DNA of 64,000 nt. Source: Sphingobium sp. JS3065. Its GTDB lineage: Bacteria > Pseudomonadota > Alphaproteobacteria > Sphingomonadales > Sphingomonadaceae. The stretch lies in assembly GCF_026427355.1 (NCBI RefSeq), contig NZ_CP102664.1, positions 558,001 through 622,000 of the forward strand, in the 5' to 3' direction. Under the pieces are notes generated by a model. It made no database searches. It had not been told where the DNA came from and saw only the letters and a list, made by a program, of their open reading frames with translations. Below are positions 7,498-18,985 of the stretch, piece after piece (within the stretch, counting starts at the first letter, position 1; each line of letters opens with the position of its first letter). The position numbers were made by a program, and so were the translations under genes.

Positions 7498-9846
7498 ATG
7501 TTCGATGTAAAGAAGGTATCAATCGAGCTGGGCGGCAAAACCCTCACGCTCGAAACCGGCCGCATTGCGCGTCAGGCCGACGCCGCCGTGCTGGCGACCT
7601 ATGGCGAGACGGTGGTGCTGTGCGCCGTGACCGCCGCCAAGTCGGTGAAGGAAGGGCAGGACTTCTTCCCGCTGACCGTCCACTATCAGGAAAAATATTC
7701 GGCCGCCGGTCGCATTCCGGGCGGCTTCTTCAAGCGTGAGCGCGGCGCGACGGAAAAGGAAACGCTGGTTTCCCGCCTGATCGACCGCCCGATCCGTCCG
7801 CTGTTCCCCGAAGGTTTCTATAACGAAATCAACGTCATCGCCCAGGTGCTGAGCTTCGACGGCGAAAGCGAGCCGGATATCGTGGCGATGATCGCCGCCT
7901 CGGCCGCGCTGACGCTTTCCGGCGTGCCCTTCCTGGGCCCGATCGGCGCCGCCCGCGTCGGTTACAAGGATGGCGAATATCAGCTCAACCCGTCGCTGGA
8001 CGAAGTGAAGACCGGCGAACTCGACCTGGTCGTCGCCGCCACCGGCAACGCCGTGATGATGGTCGAATCCGAAGCCAGGGAACTGTCGGAAGACGTCATG
8101 CTCGGCGCCGTCCTGTTCGCGCATGAAGCGTCGAAGAAGATCGTCAACGCGATCATCGACCTCGCTGAAAAGGCCGCGAAGGATCCGTGGGACGTCGCCA
8201 AGGGCGACGATCTGGAAGATCTGAAGAAGAAGCTCAAGAAGCTGATCGGCAAGGACATCACCGCCGCCTACAAGCTGACCGACAAGTCGGCCCGCTCGAA
8301 CGCGCTGAACGAAGCCCGCGCCAAGGCGAAGGCCCAGTTCGTCGCCGATGGCCTGGACGCCCAGACCGTCATGGCCGGCATCAAGCTGACCAAGAAGCTG
8401 GAAGCGGAAATCGTTCGCGGCGCCATCCTGAAGGACGGCAAGCGCATCGACGGCCGCACCACCACGCAGATCCGTCCGATCGAGGCGATGGTGGGCTTCC
8501 TGCCGCGCACCCATGGTTCGGCGCTGTTCACCCGTGGCGAGACGCAGTCGATCTGCACCACCACGCTGGGCACCAAGGACGCCGAGCAGATGATCGACGG
8601 CCTGAACGGCGTCTATTATGAAAACTTCATGCTGCACTATAACTTCCCGCCCTATTCGGTCGGTGAAGTCGGCCGCTTCGGCGCGCCGGGCCGTCGCGAA
8701 GTCGGCCATGGCAAGCTGGCATGGCGCGCCCTGCACCCGGTCCTGCCCAGCAAGGACGAGTTCCCCTACACCATCCGCGTGCTGAGCGACATCACCGAGT
8801 CCAACGGCTCGTCCTCGATGGCGACGGTCTGCGGCGGTTCGCTGTCCATGATGGACGCGGGCGTTCCGCTGAAGCGTCCGGTGTCGGGCATCGCCATGGG
8901 CCTGATCCTGGAAGGCAAGAATTTCGCTGTCCTCAGCGACATTCTGGGCGATGAGGATCACCTCGGCGACATGGACTTCAAGGTGGCGGGCACGGAAGCG
9001 GGCATCACCACCATGCAGATGGACATCAAGGTCGCCGGCATCACGCAGGAAATCTTCGAAGTCGCGCTGCGCCAGGCGAAGGAAGGCCGCGCCCATATCC
9101 TGGGTGAGATGAGCAAGGCCCTGTCCTCGACCCGCACCGAACTGAGCGCTCATGCTCCGCGCATCGAGACGATCCAGATCGACAAGTCGAAGATCCGCGA
9201 CGTCATCGGCACCGGCGGCAAGGTCATCCGCGAAATCGTCGCGGAAACCGGCGCGAAGGTGGACATCGATGACGAGGGCATCATCAAGATCAGCTCGTCC
9301 GACACCGCCCAGATCGAAGCCGCCAAGAAGTGGATTCTCGGCATCGTCGAGGAAGCGGAAGTCGGCAAGGTCTACACCGGCAAGGTCGTCAACATCGTCG
9401 ATTTCGGTGCGTTCGTGAACTTCATGGGCGGCAAGGACGGTCTCGTCCACGTCTCCGAAATGAAGAATGAGCGCGTCGAAAAGCCGACCGACGTCGTGTC
9501 GGAAGGCCAGGAAGTGAAGGTCAAGGTTCTGGAGATCGACCCGCGCGGCAAGGTTCGCCTGTCGATGCGCGTCGTCGATCAGGAAACCGGCGAAGAACTG
9601 GAAGACACCCGTCCGCCCCGCGAAGCCCGCGAACCCCGTGGTGATCGCGGAGACCGTGGTGATCGGGGCGACCGTGGCCGTGGCCCGCGTCGTGACGGCG
9701 GAGACCGTGGCGGCCGCGGCGGCGATCGCGGCGGCGATCGTGGTCCTCGCCGTGACCGTGGCCCGCGCAGCGAAGGCGGCAAGGGCAATGGGGGCGACGA
9801 CGACGGCTCCAACGCCGGTCTGCCCGACTTCCTGACCCAGGACTGA
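7498..9846 (+). CDS. pnp: Polyribonucleotide nucleotidyltransferase (PNPase)
   Basis: A 782-residue phosphorolytic 3'-5' exoribonuclease and degradosome component. Two RNase PH-like domains are visible (about 5-230 and 315-545), with [22 protein letters not shown] and the second-core [27 protein letters not shown] containing the active region. A KH domain ([12 protein letters not shown], about 565) and an S1 domain (starting about 624) follow. The last 78 residues (705-782) are an RGD/RGG-type tail ([19 protein letters not shown] and so on), more basic and repetitive than in enterobacterial PNPase. The start is preceded by GAAGGAAAAATCT. Confidence 0.98.
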   Translation: MFDVKKVSIELGGKTLTLETGRIARQADAAVLATYGETVVLCAVTAAKSVKEGQDFFPLTVHYQEKYSAAGRIPGGFFKRERGATEKETLVSRLIDRPIRPLFPEGFYNEINVIAQVLSFDGESEPDIVAMIAASAALTLSGVPFLGPIGAARVGYKDGEYQLNPSLDEVKTGELDLVVAATGNAVMMVESEARELSEDVMLGAVLFAHEASKKIVNAIIDLAEKAAKDPWDVAKGDDLEDLKKKLKKLIGKDITAAYKLTDKSARSNALNEARAKAKAQFVADGLDAQTVMAGIKLTKKLEAEIVRGAILKDGKRIDGRTTTQIRPIEAMVGFLPRTHGSALFTRGETQSICTTTLGTKDAEQMIDGLNGVYYENFMLHYNFPPYSVGEVGRFGAPGRREVGHGKLAWRALHPVLPSKDEFPYTIRVLSDITESNGSSSMATVCGGSLSMMDAGVPLKRPVSGIAMGLILEGKNFAVLSDILGDEDHLGDMDFKVAGTEAGITTMQMDIKVAGITQEIFEVALRQAKEGRAHILGEMSKALSSTRTELSAHAPRIETIQIDKSKIRDVIGTGGKVIREIVAETGAKVDIDDEGIIKISSSDTAQIEAAKKWILGIVEEAEVGKVYTGKVVNIVDFGAFVNFMGGKDGLVHVSEMKNERVEKPTDVVSEGQEVKVKVLEIDPRGKVRLSMRVVDQETGEELEDTRPPREAREPRGDRGDRGDRGDRGRGPRRDGGDRGGRGGDRGGDRGPRRDRGPRSEGGKGNGGDDDGSNAGLPDFLTQD

Positions 9847-9875
9847 TCGCGGCCCATAAGCCGAAAGAAAAAAGA

Positions 9876-9909
9876 AGGGCGTCCGGACCATCCGGGCGCC
9901 CTTTTTCTT
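9876..9909 (+). terminator. Rho-independent terminator after pnp
   Basis: Stem AGGGCGTCCGGA (9876-9887), loop CCA, TCCGGGCGCCCT (9891-9902), then TTTTCTT. It is a 12-bp stem with one G-T pair, 30 bases after the pnp stop: a classical intrinsic terminator. Confidence 0.92.
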
Positions 9910-9988
9910 GGGACCGGCTATTTCCTGATCTCAATCAATTGGCGGACGTGAAAGTTATGCTACTGTAACGACACGGTTGGGGGGATGT

Positions 9989-11002
9989 ATGCGGCACAGG
10001 AACGAAAAATTCGTGGAGCGTCTTCCGCTCGCTCTGCGAAGATCGTGGTATGCCTATTTTTTGACGACCTGCCTGTGCCTGGCCGCGCTCGCCATTCGCA
10101 GCGCCGCCGAAATAGCCATGCCGATCGGCTATCCTTTCATTTCCTTCTTCCCGGCGGTCATCCTCTCCTCCTTTCTTTTCGGCGTGCGGCCGGGCATCTA
10201 TGCGGGCCTGCTTTGCGGCCTGCTGTCCTGGTATTTCTTCATCCCGCCGCGCATGGGCTTTCCATTCCACCCCGGCGTCATCCTGGCGCTGAGCTTTTAC
10301 GGCGCGGTAGTGGCCGTGGACATCGCCCTCATCCATTTCCTGCAAAAGGCCAATTTCAACCTCGCCGTCGAACGCGAACGGAGCCATGTCCTGGCCCAAA
10401 ATCGCGAACTGCTGTTCCACGAACTGCAACATCGCGTGTCCAACAATCTTCAGGTCGTGGCCGCCATGCTCTCGCTCCAGCGGCGCCATGTCGACCATGA
10501 TCTCGCCCGCCGCGCCCTGGACGAGGCCTCGGCCCGGCTGGCGCTGGTCGGCCGCATCAGCCGCGCCCTCTACAATCCGTCGGGGGAGGGGCAGAATATC
10601 CGCGCCTTCCTGTCGACCCTGACCGCCGACGTGCTGGAGGCCAACGGTCGCGAAGACATCGCCCTCACCATCGACGCGCCCGAAGGCCTGATCCTCAAAC
10701 CCGATATCGCCGTGCCGTTCGCGCTGATCGTGACGGAGGCGGTCAGCAACGCCATCGAACATGGCCTGCCGCACAGGGGCGGCAGCATCCATATCCATCT
10801 GGACGTGACGGACGGCGCGATCACCCTGAATGTCACCGACGACGGCAAGGGGTTGTCGGCCGATTTCGACCCCGGCTTCCACCAGAGCCTGGGCCTCAGG
10901 ATTTCCAATGCGCTGGCGGGTCAGTTGAACGGCCGCTTCTCGCTCCAGCCCTCCGCGCAGGGCGGCACGATCGCCCGGCTCGACCTGCCCGTCCATGCAT
11001 AG
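9989..11002 (+). CDS. Membrane sensor histidine kinase, HWE/HisKA_2 type with DUF4118
   Basis: A 337-residue protein. The N-terminal ~120 residues hold several membrane segments (YFLTTCLCLAALAI; FISFFPAVILSSFLFGV; GIYAGLLCGLLSWYFFIP; PGVILALSFYGAVVAVDIALIHFL), the pattern of a DUF4118 sensor domain. A short coiled segment follows, then the HisKA_2 phosphoacceptor box ELQHRVSNNLQVV with His148. The HATPase_c domain has EAVSNAIEHGLP (N box), VTDDGKGL (G1) and GGTIARLDLP. Such kinases often feed the alphaproteobacterial general stress response or light/stress signals. No response regulator lies beside it. GGGGGGA precedes the ATG at unusually short spacing; TTG at 9977 is the alternative start. 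Confidence 0.88.
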   Translation: MRHRNEKFVERLPLALRRSWYAYFLTTCLCLAALAIRSAAEIAMPIGYPFISFFPAVILSSFLFGVRPGIYAGLLCGLLSWYFFIPPRMGFPFHPGVILALSFYGAVVAVDIALIHFLQKANFNLAVERERSHVLAQNRELLFHELQHRVSNNLQVVAAMLSLQRRHVDHDLARRALDEASARLALVGRISRALYNPSGEGQNIRAFLSTLTADVLEANGREDIALTIDAPEGLILKPDIAVPFALIVTEAVSNAIEHGLPHRGGSIHIHLDVTDGAITLNVTDDGKGLSADFDPGFHQSLGLRISNALAGQLNGRFSLQPSAQGGTIARLDLPVHA

Positions 11003-11061
11003 TGACCCATCCCACCATTCTGCCGCTTGGCGAGGCGCATTCCCTCGGCTATGACCCGGCC

Positions 11062-11847
11062 ATGCTGACGAAAACCATGACGCGCATCGGCGCGGCCACT
11101 GCACCGCTTTTGCTTGCTGCCCTGCTCTCAGGTTGCGCGACGTCGAAGAACAAGGCCGACACCCAATATGTCGCCCGCGACGTGTCCACGCTCTACAATG
11201 CGGGCAAATACCGGCTGGATCGCGGGCAGTACAAGCTCGCCGCCGCCCTGTTCGATGAGGTGGAGCGCCAGCATCCCTATTCGCCCTGGGCGCGCCGGGC
11301 ACAGCTCATGTCCGCCTTCAGCTATTATATGAACAAGGATTATCCGGAATCGATCGGCGCGGCGCAGCGCTTCCTGTCGATTCACACGGGTAACAAGGAC
11401 GCGCCCTACGCTTATTATCTGATCGCGCTCTGCTATTATGAACAGATCGCCGACGTCACCCGCGACCAGAAGGTCACGCAACAGGCTCTGGACGCGCTGG
11501 GCGAACTGATCCGCCGCTATCCCGACACGCGCTACGCCGCCGATGCCCGGCTGAAGCTCGACCTCGTCAACGATCATCTGGCGGGCAAGGAGATGGAGAT
11601 CGGCCGTTTCTACCAGCGCCGCGGCCAGTGGCTTGCCGCCACGCTGCGTTTCCGCACGGTGATCGACAAATATCAGACGACCACGCACACCCCCGAAGCG
11701 CTGGAACGTCTGGTGGAATCCTATCTCTCGCTCGGCATCCCCGCCGAAGCGCAGAAGGCCGCCGCCGTGCTGGGCCGCAACTATCCCGGTTCGGAATGGT
11801 ATGAGCGCAGCCACAAGCTGATGCGCGAACATGGCGGCAAGGTCTGA
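11062..11847 (+). CDS. bamD: Outer membrane assembly lipoprotein BamD
   Basis: A 261-residue lipoprotein of the BAM complex, which folds beta-barrel proteins into the outer membrane. The lipobox LLSGC places the acylated Cys at residue 25. TPR-like helices follow (LYNAGKYRLDRGQYKLAAALFDEVERQHPYSPWARRA; DYPESIGAAQRFLSIHTGNKDAPYAYYLIALCYYEQI), with the hallmark PYSPWARRAQLM and the motif around RYPDTRYAADA. The start is uncertain: ATG at 11077 is also possible, and the frame is open back to 11002. It comes right before recN, a common alphaproteobacterial arrangement. Confidence 0.95.
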   Translation: MLTKTMTRIGAATAPLLLAALLSGCATSKNKADTQYVARDVSTLYNAGKYRLDRGQYKLAAALFDEVERQHPYSPWARRAQLMSAFSYYMNKDYPESIGAAQRFLSIHTGNKDAPYAYYLIALCYYEQIADVTRDQKVTQQALDALGELIRRYPDTRYAADARLKLDLVNDHLAGKEMEIGRFYQRRGQWLAATLRFRTVIDKYQTTTHTPEALERLVESYLSLGIPAEAQKAAAVLGRNYPGSEWYERSHKLMREHGGKV

Positions 11848-11859
11848 TCCAAAAACATC

Positions 11860-11962
11860 TCCCTCCCTGCCAGGGAGGGGCTAGGGGTGGGTCGCGAGCG
11901 AAGCGAGCGTCCGGCCTCCCCGTTGCCAATCGCCGCTGGCGTGACGCATCCACCCCTGCCCT
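11860..11962. repeat. Palindromic repeat element (family A), copy 3
   Basis: It opens with TCCCTCCCTGCCAGGGAGGGG, then CTAGGGGTGGGTCGCGAGCGAAGCGAGCG, then GCCAATCGCCGCTGGCG and ATCCACCCCTGCCCTGG, so left and right arms are again partly complementary. It fills the bamD-recN spacer. Confidence 0.8.
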
Positions 11963-11978
11963 GGATAGACAGCGCCCG

Positions 11979-13655
11979 GTGCTGACCAATCTCTCCATCC
12001 GCAATGTCGTGCTGATCGAGGCGCTGGACCTGGATTTCGGGTCCGGCCTGGGCGTGCTGACCGGTGAGACGGGGGCGGGCAAGTCGATCCTGCTCGATTC
12101 GCTCGGCCTCGCGCTCGGCGCCCGCGCCGACAGCGGCCTCGTCCGCAATGGGGAGGCGCAGGCCAGCGTCACCGCGACCTTCGACACGCCCCGCGCCGAT
12201 CACCGCGCCATCGACCTGCTGGCCGAAAACGGCATAGACATCGATCCGGGCGAACCGCTCATCATCCGCCGCACCGTGAAAGCCGACGGCGGCAGCCGCG
12301 CCTTCGTCAACGATCAGGCCTGCTCCGCCGCCCTGCTGCGCGACCTTGGCAGCGCGCTGGTCGAAATCCACGGCCAACATGACGATCGCGGCCTGCTCAA
12401 CCCGCGTGGCCATCGCGCCCTGCTCGACGCCTATGGCCGCTGCGACGCGAGCGCCGTCAGCACCGCCCATCACGCATGGCGCGCCGCCGCCGACCGCCTC
12501 GCGGAAAGCCGCGCCAGCGTCGAAAGCGCCGCCCGCGACCGCGATTACCTCACCCATGCGGTCGACGAACTCACCCGCTTCGCGCCCGAACCCGGCGAGG
12601 AAGCCACGCTGGCCGAAGAGCGCGCCACCATGCAGAAGGGCGCGCGCCTCTCCGACGACCTCCTCGCCGTCACCGAATGCTTCACCGGCTCCGACGGCGG
12701 CCTCGCCCAGTTGCGGCAGGCGGCCCGCCGCCTCGACCGCATCGTCAGCGAATATGAACCGCTGGCCGAAGTCCTCGCCGCCCTCGACCGCGCCGTCATC
12801 GAAGCCAGCGAAGCCGAAGACCGCCTGGGCGAAGCCGCCGAAGCATTGAGCTTCGACCCCGCCCGCCTCGACGCCATCGAAACCCGCCTGTTCGACCTGC
12901 GCGGCCTTGCCCGCAAGCATCAGGTCCAACCCGACGACCTCGCCGCCCTGCGCGACGAAATGGCCGCGAAACTGGCCGCCATAGAGGGCGGGGAAGAACA
13001 TCTCGCCGCCCTCGAATCCGATGTGAAGGCCAAGGCCGCCGCCTATCGCGAAGCCGCCCAATCCCTCTCCGCCGAACGCAAACAAGCGGCGGGCAAACTC
13101 GACGCCGCCGTCGCCGCCGAACTGGCCCCGCTGAAACTGGACGCCGCCCGCTTCCGCACCGTCGTCGCGCCGCAGGACGAAGGCCAGTGGGGCGCCCACG
13201 GCATGGACCGGGTGGAATTCGAAATCTCCACCAACCCCGGCGCGCCCTTCGCCCCCTTGGTCAAGATCGCATCGGGCGGCGAACTCTCCCGCTTCATCCT
13301 CGCGCTCAAGGTCGCGTTGGCGGAACAGGGTGGCGCGGACACGCTGATCTTCGACGAGATCGACCGGGGCGTGGGGGGTGCCGTAGCCTCCGCCATAGGC
13401 GACCGCCTCGCCCGCCTGTCGCAAACCAACCAGATATTGGTCGTCACCCACAGCCCGCAGGTCGCGGCGCGAGGCGCAGGGCATATGCTGATCGCCAAAT
13501 CCAGCGCCAGCGAAAATGGGGGCACAGTCACCCGCACCGGCGTCCACGCGCTGAGCGACGGCGAACGCCGCGAGGAAATCGCCCGCATGCTCTCCGGCGC
13601 GGAAATCACGGCGGAGGCGCGTGCGCAGGCCGAACGCCTGCTGGAAAAGCTATAA
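11979..13655 (+). CDS. recN: DNA repair protein RecN
   Basis: A 558-residue SMC-like ATPase for double-strand break repair. It starts GTG (V/MLTNLSIRNVVLIEALDLDF), matching the family N-terminus. Walker A GETGAGKS is at residues 29-36; the long middle is alpha-helical coiled coil rich in Ala/Glu/Arg. The C-terminal ATPase half has the signature KIASGGELSRFILALK and Walker B LIFDEIDRGVGG, followed by VTHSPQVAARG. No LexA box was recognised upstream, where the spacer is a repeat. Confidence 0.97.
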   Translation: MLTNLSIRNVVLIEALDLDFGSGLGVLTGETGAGKSILLDSLGLALGARADSGLVRNGEAQASVTATFDTPRADHRAIDLLAENGIDIDPGEPLIIRRTVKADGGSRAFVNDQACSAALLRDLGSALVEIHGQHDDRGLLNPRGHRALLDAYGRCDASAVSTAHHAWRAAADRLAESRASVESAARDRDYLTHAVDELTRFAPEPGEEATLAEERATMQKGARLSDDLLAVTECFTGSDGGLAQLRQAARRLDRIVSEYEPLAEVLAALDRAVIEASEAEDRLGEAAEALSFDPARLDAIETRLFDLRGLARKHQVQPDDLAALRDEMAAKLAAIEGGEEHLAALESDVKAKAAAYREAAQSLSAERKQAAGKLDAAVAAELAPLKLDAARFRTVVAPQDEGQWGAHGMDRVEFEISTNPGAPFAPLVKIASGGELSRFILALKVALAEQGGADTLIFDEIDRGVGGAVASAIGDRLARLSQTNQILVVTHSPQVAARGAGHMLIAKSSASENGGTVTRTGVHALSDGERREEIARMLSGAEITAEARAQAERLLEKL

Positions 13656-13701
13656 AGCAGCTATCCCAAGCTGGATGCCATGTGATCCGTCACCCCGGAC
13701 C

Positions 13702-13735
13702 TTTCGACAAGCTCAGGACAGGCTTGATCCGGAGA
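13702..13735. repeat. REP-like sequence (family D), copy 2
   Basis: CCTTTCGACAAGCTCAGGACAG followed by GCTTGATCCGG; read in one frame it gives the well-known spurious FDKLRTG peptide. It is a common sphingomonad intergenic word, related to the copy at 7362-7400. Confidence 0.6.
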
Positions 13736-13789
13736 CACGCTCTTCTCCCTTCATCCACGACGCAAGCCACCAGTCGCCCCTATTCTCCT

Positions 13790-13842
13790 CCCCTCCCTGA
13801 AAGGGAGGGGCCGGGGGTGGGTAGTCGAGCGCAGCGAGGCGC
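13790..13842. repeat. Palindromic repeat element (family A), copy 4, single arm
   Basis: CCCCTCCCTGAAAGGGAGGGG (13790-13810), then CCGGGGGTGGGTAGTCGAGCGCAGCGAGGC. Only the left arm is present, unlike copies 2 and 5. Confidence 0.8.
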
Positions 13843-13982
13843 GTTACGGCAGGTCATGCGCTGCGTCCCCGAAGCAGCCCGGCCGCAAGCGACCATTTCT
13901 TGCCACTCGCTCCAACTGCTAACGCGCTTAAAAGCGGACAGAGACTGATTGCGGGTCGCACAGATCAATTTATGCTCTTCGC

Positions 13983-14267
13983 ATGAAGATCACATATCCC
14001 GACCTGCTGCGAGCGTCACTTTGGTTGCTGTTGCTTCCCGCAATGCTCATAGCCGTGGGGGCGTTTGTTACCGGCATTACCTTCGGCTTTGCGTTATGGA
14101 AGTCGCATAATCCGTGGCCGACCATTCTATGGCTCGGACTTTTGGCCTTGCCCGCAATCATCTTATCAACCCTCAAACTATCGCGGGAATCGCATTCAGC
14201 ACTGATCTGGGGTTTTCTTGGGTGCTGGGGTTTTTTTGGTATCTACATATGGTCGATTGTGCATTGA
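13983..14267 (+). CDS. Small hypothetical membrane protein
   Basis: A 94-residue protein of no family I recognise. Three hydrophobic segments are visible: about residues 8-36 (LRASLWLLLLPAMLIAVGAF onward), 45-62 (PTILWLGLLALPAIILST) and 72-94 (ALIWGFLGCWGFFGIYIWSI). The base composition is visibly lower in GC than the flanking recN and ligA. No strong ribosome binding site precedes the ATG. It lies between two copies of a GCGACCATTTNTTGCCA word. The hydrophobic pattern suggests a real protein, but expression is uncertain. Confidence 0.5.
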   Translation: MKITYPDLLRASLWLLLLPAMLIAVGAFVTGITFGFALWKSHNPWPTILWLGLLALPAIILSTLKLSRESHSALIWGFLGCWGFFGIYIWSIVH

Positions 14268-14358
14268 GCAGCCAGCGGCTAGCGACCATTTTTTGCCATT
14301 AGAGCAGCGGATTGGACAACCCGAAACCCGCCATTTTATCCGGAGACCGGCCCGAGCA

Positions 14359-15279
14359 TTACCACTCGCGCCACTCGTCTATCTCTTCCACGAGGACCTT
14401 CTGCCGCGCCACATGAGCCATCTCTTCGAGCATGGCACATATGTCCTCGCGTTCCTCGGTCTCGATGACGCCACCGGCCTTCTCGTCCGCTTCGTTGAAC
14501 CAGATGACTACATTCTTCAGGACGGCCCGGACATCCGTTCTGCGAGGCTTGGGGCCAAGCTCTTTGAGGGCATCGCAAGCATTGCGGATCACAGAGCGAG
14601 CGGCATTGGTGAACTCTTCCGGTGGGAATGGTGGCGATGAAGACCATCTCTCGAAAGGAGTTTCCGATTGAAGCTGCTCCCATGTGAGTTTGCTCAACCG
14701 GGTGTGATATCGCTCCTCTTTGGCCGCCCGCTCGGCTTCATTCTTGGCGTTCTTTTTCTCGACCTCGATGACGACATCTTCCCGGTCATTCGACCAGCGC
14801 CACTCACCTTCTGCGGCGTGATTGGCAGCGAACAATGTCGAAGTGCGTGATCCGGGAGCGTGGCGCACAATCGCATCAAAAAACGATCGCTCCACGCGAG
14901 ATACAGGCTGCGTCCCGACGAATTTGAACTCGTCCAAATCGCTCACTGGTTTCCACCTCTCGCGGACTACGCCGAAAACGGCGGGCCTCCCCATGTGAGC
15001 GAAACGATGTTCGTTAATTATAGATGTGGTTCGAACTTCCGGAAAAGTCGGCGGTTCAAACCAAATGCCGTCCAGAACGGCAACGGCGACATAATTATCA
15101 TTGATTCCGAGGATTTTGATCGCAGCAAATCGGCCGGTCGCAGAAGGTGAGAACTCCGTATAAGGCCGTGTTTTAAAGGAGTAGACTTGTCCAGCTTCAA
15201 TTGAGATAGGTGGCGTGCTCACTACTGCGCTAGGATCGGTCAGTTTGCTCCCAAACACCCGTTTCAAAAGCCCGTTCAT
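14359..15279 (-). CDS. Hypothetical protein in the recN-ligA islet
   Basis: A 306-residue soluble protein that I do not recognise. AGGGGGAT lies at good spacing before the ATG at 15279. The first ~120 residues are beta-rich (IEAGQVYSFKTRPY, RFAAIKILGINDNYVAVAVLDGIW), the middle (about 175-205) is a charged helix (EVEKKNAKNEAERAAKEERYHTRL cut short here), and the C-terminal third is helical and acidic. A W/F-rich segment (ISIINEHRF, WKPVSDLDEFKFV) recalls immunity or stress-response proteins of unknown function, but this is only an impression. Lower GC and atypical codon use compared with neighbours suggest acquisition by transfer. Confidence 0.65.
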   Translation of the reverse strand: MNGLLKRVFGSKLTDPSAVVSTPPISIEAGQVYSFKTRPYTEFSPSATGRFAAIKILGINDNYVAVAVLDGIWFEPPTFPEVRTTSIINEHRFAHMGRPAVFGVVRERWKPVSDLDEFKFVGTQPVSRVERSFFDAIVRHAPGSRTSTLFAANHAAEGEWRWSNDREDVVIEVEKKNAKNEAERAAKEERYHTRLSKLTWEQLQSETPFERWSSSPPFPPEEFTNAARSVIRNACDALKELGPKPRRTDVRAVLKNVVIWFNEADEKAGGVIETEEREDICAMLEEMAHVARQKVLVEEIDEWREW

Positions 15280-15345
15280 CTATCCCCCTAAACTGTTGAG
15301 ACTTAGATAATAGATAACGGCGGCTTTTCACGATCAAAAGCCTAA

Positions 15346-17589
<2,244 letters not shown>

Positions 17590-17632
17590 CGTATCGGGAT
17601 GCGCCCGCTTTCCGGCGCCAATCCCGGTAAAT

Positions 17633-17887
17633 TCAGTTCCCGACCTTCGCCTGCGCAAAGGCGACGAGCGACCCGAACGTCTCGAAAGTGTCGCCGTCGA
17701 TATCGTCATCCTCGATCAGGATGCCGAAACGGTCCTCCATTTCGGTGAGCAGGCCCGCGACCGCCATGGAATCCAGTTCCGGCAAAGCCCCGAACAGCGG
17801 CGTGTCCGAATCGAAGGCGTCGACCCGATCCTGGGACAAGGCCAGCACGTCGCGCAGCAAGGCGCGCATCATCGTTTCGATATTCAT
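17633..17887 (-). CDS. Acyl carrier protein, EPS-locus associated
   Basis: An 84-residue carrier protein. The phosphopantetheine attachment motif is LPELDSMAV, with Ser in the DSM triplet, followed by LLTEMEDRFGI as in ACP helix II-III. The start at 17887 (MNIETMMRALLRDV) is chosen by ACP length; a longer frame begins at 17923, and neither has a strong ribosome binding site. It lies downstream of the GNAT-like gene on the same strand, divergent from the acyl-CoA ligase and decarboxylase genes. In XrtA loci an ACP next to an AMP-forming ligase is recurrent, and the acyl group it carries is not known. Confidence 0.88.
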   Translation of the reverse strand: MNIETMMRALLRDVLALSQDRVDAFDSDTPLFGALPELDSMAVAGLLTEMEDRFGILIEDDDIDGDTFETFGSLVAFAQAKVGN

Positions 17888-17951
17888 TGCCCGGTCGACC
17901 GGTTGTACATTGTCCGCCCGCATAATGGGCGCTTACCTAGTCGTTCCGATG

Positions 17952-18959
17952 CTAACCTACAAGCGCGGAAATGGCCGCCCGCGCGGCTGGCAACCAGATG
18001 GAGGCGCGCCGGGGATTGAAGAAGTCCAGCCGGTACAGCGTCTCGCGCTGCTCCATCCAGTCCGTCTTGTAGCCATTGTCGCCCGTGCCATAGTCGATCG
18101 TGGCGACATGATCGCGCTCGACGGCATGGCGGAACATGGCGTGGCTCAGCAGGCTTCCGGGCGAAGCGCCGTCGAACGCCTGATCATGGGCCAGCTTGTG
18201 GATCAGCGCCGTGCCATTCTCGACCGTCCATAGCTGGGTCGCGACGGGCTGATCCTCCAGCCTCGCGAAACCCAGCCGAAGCGTCCCCGCATCGCTTTCC
18301 CGAACCGCAAGGGCGTGGAGGAAGGACAGGTTCGCTTCGGGCTGCTTCCAGCTTCGGCCATGGACGGCGACATAATCGCGCCACAGCGCATCGGTCAGCC
18401 GGTCCGCGATGCTCAGCGTGAAGCGGCTGGCGCGGCCCTTCCGGGCGATCAGCGTGCGCAGCCGCCCCGGCCTCTGCGCCCAATATTCCTCGAAAGTCCG
18501 GCCGCCCAGATGCAGCATATGGCGCCCGCCCATCGGCCGCCGCACGCTGAACCATCCGGCCCGGCGGAAGGCGTCCAGCAACAGCCCGGACGCCTCCGTC
18601 ACCGGATAAAGGTCTATCTGCGCGCTGTCCTTCAGCAGATGCTGGGCGACGACTTCGACCAACCGGCGGCGGACCGTCATGTCCGGCGGCCCCAGAAAGA
18701 CCGGCCCCCAGTCGAAACTATACCAGTTGGCCAACGCGCTCAGCCGCCCCGATTTGGGCGAAAGGAGGAAAAGCCATGCCTGATGCTCGCCCTCCAACGC
18801 CTGGAAGATGCGAATTTCGGTAGAGGCGAAGCAATGGGCATGAAGCGATTCGAACCAGTCGATCCGGTCGAACAGCGATGGCGTGGCGGCGCGGTCGAGC
18901 GCATCGCCCAGCGCTTGGCGCGCCGCCACGATGCTGCGATATTCCCTTGCGACCAGCAA
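17952..18959 (-). CDS. GNAT/BioF2-like acyltransferase, EPS-locus associated
   Basis: A 335-residue protein resembling the CelD/BcsL-type GNAT (BioF2-like, FemAB-related) proteins of exopolysaccharide loci. The double-GNAT pattern shows in the N-terminal half (RIFQALEGEHQAWLFLLSP) and the C-terminal half, with RPGRLRTLIARKGR, FARLEDQPVATQLWTVENGTALIHKLAHDQAF and SPGSLLSHAMFRHAVE. Such proteins are thought to transfer acyl or aminoacyl groups onto sugars or peptides. It starts 51 bases from the divergent ligase gene and is followed, 64 bases on, by the ACP gene, which could deliver its acyl donor. That partnership is an inference. Confidence 0.8.
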   Translation of the reverse strand: MLVAREYRSIVAARQALGDALDRAATPSLFDRIDWFESLHAHCFASTEIRIFQALEGEHQAWLFLLSPKSGRLSALANWYSFDWGPVFLGPPDMTVRRRLVEVVAQHLLKDSAQIDLYPVTEASGLLLDAFRRAGWFSVRRPMGGRHMLHLGGRTFEEYWAQRPGRLRTLIARKGRASRFTLSIADRLTDALWRDYVAVHGRSWKQPEANLSFLHALAVRESDAGTLRLGFARLEDQPVATQLWTVENGTALIHKLAHDQAFDGASPGSLLSHAMFRHAVERDHVATIDYGTGDNGYKTDWMEQRETLYRLDFFNPRRASIWLPAARAAISALVG

Positions 18960-18973
18960 ACCATTATCTCCCC

Positions 18974-18985
18974 GGCGACGTCGCC
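18974..18985. promoter_or_regulatory. Perfect 12-base palindrome in the divergent EPS promoter
   Basis: GGCGACGTCGCC is exactly self-complementary and lies in the 51-base gap between the divergent GNAT-like gene and the acyl-CoA ligase. Both promoters must lie in or beside this gap, so it is a candidate operator. GC-rich DNA makes such palindromes fairly likely by chance. Confidence 0.35.

Larger units (their letters stand above)
13656..13982. other. Gene-free spacer after recN made of repeats
   Basis: 327 bases with no credible gene. It holds a CCTTTCGACAAGCTCAGGACAG-type sequence (13702-13735), a family A palindrome (13790-13842) and, near its end, the word GCGACCATTTCTTGCCA (about 13897-13913), which recurs as GCGACCATTTTTTGCCA around 14281-14297. 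It marks the left edge of a low-GC islet. Confidence 0.6.

Noticed and set aside
7519..9891. 790-codon antisense frame over pnp
   Set aside because: A shadow of the PNPase gene created by its codon bias; repetitive and low in normal protein features.
13187..13948. 253-codon frame running off the end of recN, containing FDKLRTG
   Set aside because: It is out of frame with recN and reads through an intergenic repeat; FDKLRTG is a known spurious peptide of that repeat.
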